Assembly: GCA_002342345.1 (NCBI GenBank) | Contig: DDPU01000054.1 | Span: forward strand, 1-5,539 | Direction: 5' to 3' | From: Verrucomicrobia bacterium UBA2460 | GTDB lineage: Bacteria; Verrucomicrobiota; Verrucomicrobiia; Methylacidiphilales; Verrucolacustridaceae | Length of the DNA stretch: 5,539 nt | Notes under the pieces: model-generated | What the model was told of the DNA's origin: nothing | The model's database searches: none | The model's input: the letters and a program-made list of their open reading frames with translations, nothing else | Shown: one piece after another, positions 2,546 through 5,539 of the stretch | How the letters are laid out: each line of letters starts with the position of its first letter | Position numbering within the stretch: the stretch's first letter is position 1 | Made by a program: the position numbers and the translations under genes

Positions 2546-5539
2546 CTAGGGGCGCCTGATTTGCAGCCGCAGGAAACGGCGGTTGGCAGAATTCACATCC
2601 TCCGTGTCCTGCACCGTGACCACCTCCGAGGCATTGGTTCCGCCACCGTAGGCGTTGGAAGCGCTCGACCACAACACCGTGGCATTGCTGAATCCGAACG
2701 GGTCACCGGCGGCTTGAACCTCATAGACAATATCCGTGGCATTTTTTTGCCGCTGGAAGGTCAAAGCCAGCCGGCTGTTCGTCATCCTCATCTCCGGCAG
2801 GCCGTTGGTGGCGGGCGTGAGAACCTGGGGGATTCCCAGGGCATACTTGACCAGATTCGCGATGCCGTCTCCCGCCGGCGCGTGGGTATCGGCGCCGATG
2901 CCGCTATTCACGGATGATCCGAAATACTGTGCCCGCCAGCTGTCCACCGGGGAAATTGTGGTGATGACCTGGGTGATGGTGTTGTTGGGTGCGTACGCGT
3001 CCCCTCCTCCGGCGACCGTAAAGGTGGGCTCAAGCGTGGCCGCCGCGTTGCTGGCGACCGCGACGCTCAGGGTCAGGACCGGGTGGTTCGAGCCGGATCC
3101 CAGACTGTCCGACCGGGTGCAACTCGTGCGGTTGGAATTCGCCGTCCAACCGGTCCCTGACATTTCGGTGGCCGTCAGGCCATCCGGAAGATTGGCCGTC
3201 ACGGTCAGGGGGCCGCTGGAGGCGGTCGAGCCGGCGTTGCTGACGGTCAGGGTGATCTGCCCGGACGCTCCCCGGATCCAAGGGAAACCCGCCGCGGAAC
3301 TGTTGACCGCCAAATCCATTCCCGTGAAAAACGCGGTGTTGCCCCCGTAGCTGGTTCCGCCGTCCAGATTTGCCGCCGCCACCCGGTAGTTGTAGACGGT
3401 GTTGGAAGACAGCCCGGAAAGGCCATTGCTGACCGCGACGGGAGTGATCCCGGCTCCCATTGGGGCGGAACCCAGGACCTCCAGGCTGTCGAAAAGGAGG
3501 TCCTGGAAAGACCCGGTGCTATTCCAGGCGGCGAAACCAATGTGCGTGACATCGGTGCCCGTGCCGCTCATCGGGCCCGCCAACCTTTTAAAGTTGGCAT
3601 CGGAGCGGAACTTCGCGCCCAACACGTAACGGCGGTTGAGCGCATCAAAATCCGCCTGAAAATCGATGATGGTGTTGCGCACATCCGCCCCAAGATCCAA
3701 GACATGCTGCCCATCGGCGTCCGTCACCAAAATGCCGTGGTTGCCCCCCGCCGGCGAGACCCCAAAGGAAACCAACTCCCCGGCACCAAATCCGCTCGAG
3801 CCAGTTCCCGCGGTCGATTTCAGGTTGAATCCGGTGAACCCCTTGGTGTTGTCCACGTTGAACCGCGCGGACACCTTCATGGTACCGAACTGCCGCGTGG
3901 TGCTGATGGGGCGGCGGAAAGAAATGCCCGACCCGGATCCGGCATAAACACCGAAAGTCTTGGATCCGTCAATGGTTTGGTTGGAGGAATTGACGGCCAA
4001 CCAGGTCCCGGAACCGGTGCCGGCGGTTCCAAACCTTGCGTAGGTTCCAAAGCCGGACCCGCCCCCGTTGTTTGGACTGGAGAAGTTGAAATTCCCGTAG
4101 GTCTCGCCGCCGTCCGCCGAAAGAACGCGGGAGGTGGATCCGTAGTTCGTGGACGTTCCCCATTCAAACCAGGAGGAAGCGTAGGAGTTGTTCGGATTCA
4201 CCGATCCCCGCAACTGGGCGCTGCTCGCCGTCAGGCCGGTTGGACGGAGCGTCGCGACCGAAGGAGGGGGATTCCCCGTGGTGAAACTCTGATCTGTCCC
4301 ATAGGAAACCCCATAGCTGTTGGAGGCCACACCACGGTAATAGTAGGCCTGCCCGGAGCTTAAACCGGTTAGCGCGGAAGACAGAGAGACGCTGTTCGTT
4401 CCGCTGCCGGCATCCTGCACCGCCGTGGCGAAACCATAGGAGGGTGTCAGACCGTATTCGAAATAAAAACGGGTGGCACTGCCGTTGGGATTAACCGCCC
4501 CTTGCAGGGTAACCGCCGTGGGGGTGGCCTCCGTGATGCCAAGCGTGGTCACCGTGGGCTTCACGGGAAGGGTCTGAAAACTAAGGGTGCCCCCGTAAAT
4601 CTTGCTGGTGAGACCATTGCTCACGTTCACGGCGACTACCCGGAAAAAATAGGTGGAATCGGGAGTCAGGCTTCCCAGGGAAGCCGAATTCAGAAGGGCG
4701 TTGGTGCCGCTCCCGATCGACTGGGGATGATTGGAAAAGCTCAGCAAATCGGAACGGTCGCCCCACTCAAAATATACGGAGGTCTCGAGGCCGTTCGGAT
4801 TCACGTAGCCATTCAGGGTGGCGGCGTAGGCCGTGACATTTCCCGCATTGGTCGTGGTTACCGTGGGCAAGGGAATGGCGGTGGTGAAATTGAGGGTGTT
4901 TCCCGGGGTGTTTCCCAGCGAGTTGGAGGCCATCGCCCGGAAATAATAGGGGGTGCCGGCCTGCAATCCGGTCAGGTTGGCGGTCACCGCCACCGGCGAA
5001 TTGCCGCTGCCGATGCCCTGGCTGACCGTGGTGGCACCGAAGGCGGTGGTGGCGCCATACTCAAACCAGACGGAGGTGGCCAATCCGTTGGCCGTCACCG
5101 TCGCGTTCAACGTGGCGGTGGTTTCGGCAATGCCCGCCGAAGACGCGCTGTTGATGGCCGGACGGGCCTGCAGGGAGGCTGTCCCGGTGGTGAAACGCGA
5201 CTCGAACGCCCCCTGCATGGGGAGGCCGCTGGTGTCGGCAGCCGTGCTTTCGATCCGGACACTGTGAAGCGTGCTACCGGCCATATTCGAGGACGGCGTA
5301 TAGGTCATCACGGTATTTCCGGAGGTCCACGCAAAGGTCCCGGTGGTGGCGGGAATCGTGGAAAAAGCGGCCTGCACGCTGTTCGTGTTCATCGCCTGGC
5401 TGAAGGTCACCGCCAGGGCCGAGGAGACGGATACCCCCGTCGAATCGTGATTGGGGGTGATGGAGTTGACCACCGGCTGCAAGGCCTGGTACTGGCCCTG
5501 TGAGACAAACGCCTTGTAGGAAGAGGCGGGGATGGACAT
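2546..5539 (-). CDS. Large multidomain surface/secreted protein: Big_5, FN3-like repeats, DUF11, verrucomicrobial-type C-terminus (partial)
   Basis: The last 997 residues of a probably longer extracellular protein, TAG stop at 2546-2548. The first visible codon is ATG at the window edge, but residues 1-22 show no signal peptide and look like a linker, so the gene most likely continues to the right. Domains by visible residue: Big_5/SbsA-like Ig domain (about 23-117, with SITP...ALAVTFSQAMN); FN3-like repeats at 126-221, 225-324 and 328-422, each with NPNG or a variant, (W/Y)FE(Y/W)G, GSG and a YY(F/Y)R(x)xAxN strand; a fourth repeat whose halves (426-477 and 691-740) flank a separate beta-rich domain; a DUF11-type domain (742-862) with CTRSDSLGSGSNHPVLTLSV; and a C-terminal module (866-997) with WRAQYFG, GDGIANLVKYALG and final NRRFLRLQIRRP. 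It is rich in Ser, Thr, Gly and Asn with one Cys, as in exported proteins. No enzyme active site, PEP-CTERM or LPXTG motif is seen; an adhesive or matrix role is a guess. Confidence 0.88.
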   Translation of the reverse strand: MSIPASSYKAFVSQGQYQALQPVVNSITPNHDSTGVSVSSALAVTFSQAMNTNSVQAAFSTIPATTGTFAWTSGNTVMTYTPSSNMAGSTLHSVRIESTAADTSGLPMQGAFESRFTTGTASLQARPAINSASSAGIAETTATLNATVTANGLATSVWFEYGATTAFGATTVSQGIGSGNSPVAVTANLTGLQAGTPYYFRAMASNSLGNTPGNTLNFTTAIPLPTVTTTNAGNVTAYAATLNGYVNPNGLETSVYFEWGDRSDLLSFSNHPQSIGSGTNALLNSASLGSLTPDSTYFFRVVAVNVSNGLTSKIYGGTLSFQTLPVKPTVTTLGITEATPTAVTLQGAVNPNGSATRFYFEYGLTPSYGFATAVQDAGSGTNSVSLSSALTGLSSGQAYYYRGVASNSYGVSYGTDQSFTTGNPPPSVATLRPTGLTASSAQLRGSVNPNNSYASSWFEWGTSTNYGSTSRVLSADGGETYGNFNFSSPNNGGGSGFGTYARFGTAGTGSGTWLAVNSSNQTIDGSKTFGVYAGSGSGISFRRPISTTRQFGTMKVSARFNVDNTKGFTGFNLKSTAGTGSSGFGAGELVSFGVSPAGGNHGILVTDADGQHVLDLGADVRNTIIDFQADFDALNRRYVLGAKFRSDANFKRLAGPMSGTGTDVTHIGFAAWNSTGSFQDLLFDSLEVLGSAPMGAGITPVAVSNGLSGLSSNTVYNYRVAAANLDGGTSYGGNTAFFTGMDLAVNSSAAGFPWIRGASGQITLTVSNAGSTASSGPLTVTANLPDGLTATEMSGTGWTANSNRTSCTRSDSLGSGSNHPVLTLSVAVASNAAATLEPTFTVAGGGDAYAPNNTITQVITTISPVDSWRAQYFGSSVNSGIGADTHAPAGDGIANLVKYALGIPQVLTPATNGLPEMRMTNSRLALTFQRQKNATDIVYEVQAAGDPFGFSNATVLWSSASNAYGGGTNASEVVTVQDTEDVNSANRRFLRLQIRRP
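2825..2941 (-). other. C-terminal WRxxYFG / GDGxxNLxxYALG motif region
   Basis: Residues 867-905 of the visible protein contain WRAQYFGSSVNSG, then AD, then GDGIANLVKYALGI. The general form WRxxxFG...AD...DGDGxxNLxEYALGxDP is one I associate with the ends of many large secreted proteins of Verrucomicrobiota and relatives, ahead of a beta domain that ends in FLRL. Here the usual acidic DPDGDG is degraded to APAGDG, so calcium binding of the thrombospondin-3 kind looks weakened. The function of this module is not established as far as I know; attachment or sorting is an inference. Confidence 0.6.
3470..4108 (-). other. Beta-rich domain inserted within the fourth FN3-like repeat
   Basis: Residues 478-690 of the visible protein do not resemble the flanking repeats. 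They open with YGNFNFSSPNNGGGSGFGTY, contain SFGV- and FGVY-type strands with many Gly, Ser and Thr, and close with DLLFDSLEVLG. That layout, with a final FD(S/N)LxV strand, recalls a jelly-roll (concanavalin/LamG-like) module that I remember as common in verrucomicrobial secreted proteins. No catalytic or carbohydrate-binding residues can be named. The downstream half-repeat resumes with GAGITPVAVSNGLSGL, aligning to the GSG turn of the intact repeats. Confidence 0.6.
4109..5164 (-). repeat. Tandem fibronectin-III-like repeats in the surface protein (three and a half units)
   Basis: Three intact units (4877-5164, 4568-4867, 4274-4558) and the first half of a fourth (4109-4264) each begin P(T/S)V(T/A)T or similar, then TATLN/TLQG, V(N/T)(P/A)NG, (W/Y)FE(Y/W)G, a GSG turn, LTGL and a YYFR-like strand followed by an A(S/V)N turn, and end FTT or similar. 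Spacing is about 95-100 residues. The match is at protein level; I see no long identical DNA tracts between units, so the repeats look old and not recently duplicated. Confidence 0.85.

Noticed and set aside
4502..5503. Plus-strand open frame of 333 codons opposite the surface-protein repeats
   Set aside because: Its translation is extremely Gly-, Arg- and His-rich and simply mirrors the Thr/Ala/Pro/Ser codons of the FN3-like repeats. The same holds for the plus-strand frame at 3542-4363.
1..5539. CRISPR array, tRNA, insertion sequence or defence-island genes
   Set aside because: No spaced direct repeats, tRNA-like cloverleaf, transposase motif or nuclease/defence motif was seen on either strand; the repeats present are diverged protein-coding FN3-like units.

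Overview
The window reads almost entirely from right to left: every gene I can support lies on the minus strand. The DNA is GC-rich. The large protein on the right carries domain types and a C-terminal module (a WRxxYFG...GDGxxNLxxYALG motif, then a final RRFLRL box) that I associate with extracellular proteins of Verrucomicrobiota. That phylum is my best guess for the source, but it rests on remembered family style and not on a marker gene.

Right part (2546-5539): a very large secreted or surface protein, of which the last 997 residues are visible. It runs off the right edge; the first visible residue happens to be Met, but no signal peptide follows it. The domains in order are a Big_5-type Ig-like domain, three intact fibronectin-III-like repeats, a fourth repeat apparently split by a roughly 210-residue beta-rich domain, a DUF11-type domain, and the C-terminal module.

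Middle (1683-2498): 47 bases downstream is a DedA/VTT-superfamily membrane protein of the YqaA type. It carries about 68 extra N-terminal residues with two hydrophobic segments. A strong internal ribosome binding site suggests that a normal-length form could also be made. A near-perfect hairpin terminator at 1579-1609 closes this unit.

Left of that (1128-1481) is a small orphan ORF of 117 codons. It is less GC-rich than its neighbours, has a candidate promoter before it and a hairpin plus T-run just after its stop, so it looks like its own transcription unit. Its reality as a gene is only moderately supported. If it is not a gene, 1033-1682 is about 650 bases of intergenic DNA holding two terminators and a hairpin cluster.

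Left end (1-1032): an ABC-2 type export system. The ATPase is complete, and the permease starts four bases after the ATPase stop and leaves the window after 24 codons. The two are surely one operon and would form one inner-membrane exporter of unknown substrate.

The genes do not form an obvious single pathway. I see no CRISPR array, tRNA, rRNA, insertion sequence or defence system. The most unusual items are the domain nested in a fibronectin-III-like repeat, the two-start YqaA-type protein and the orphan ORF with a palindromic 3' end.
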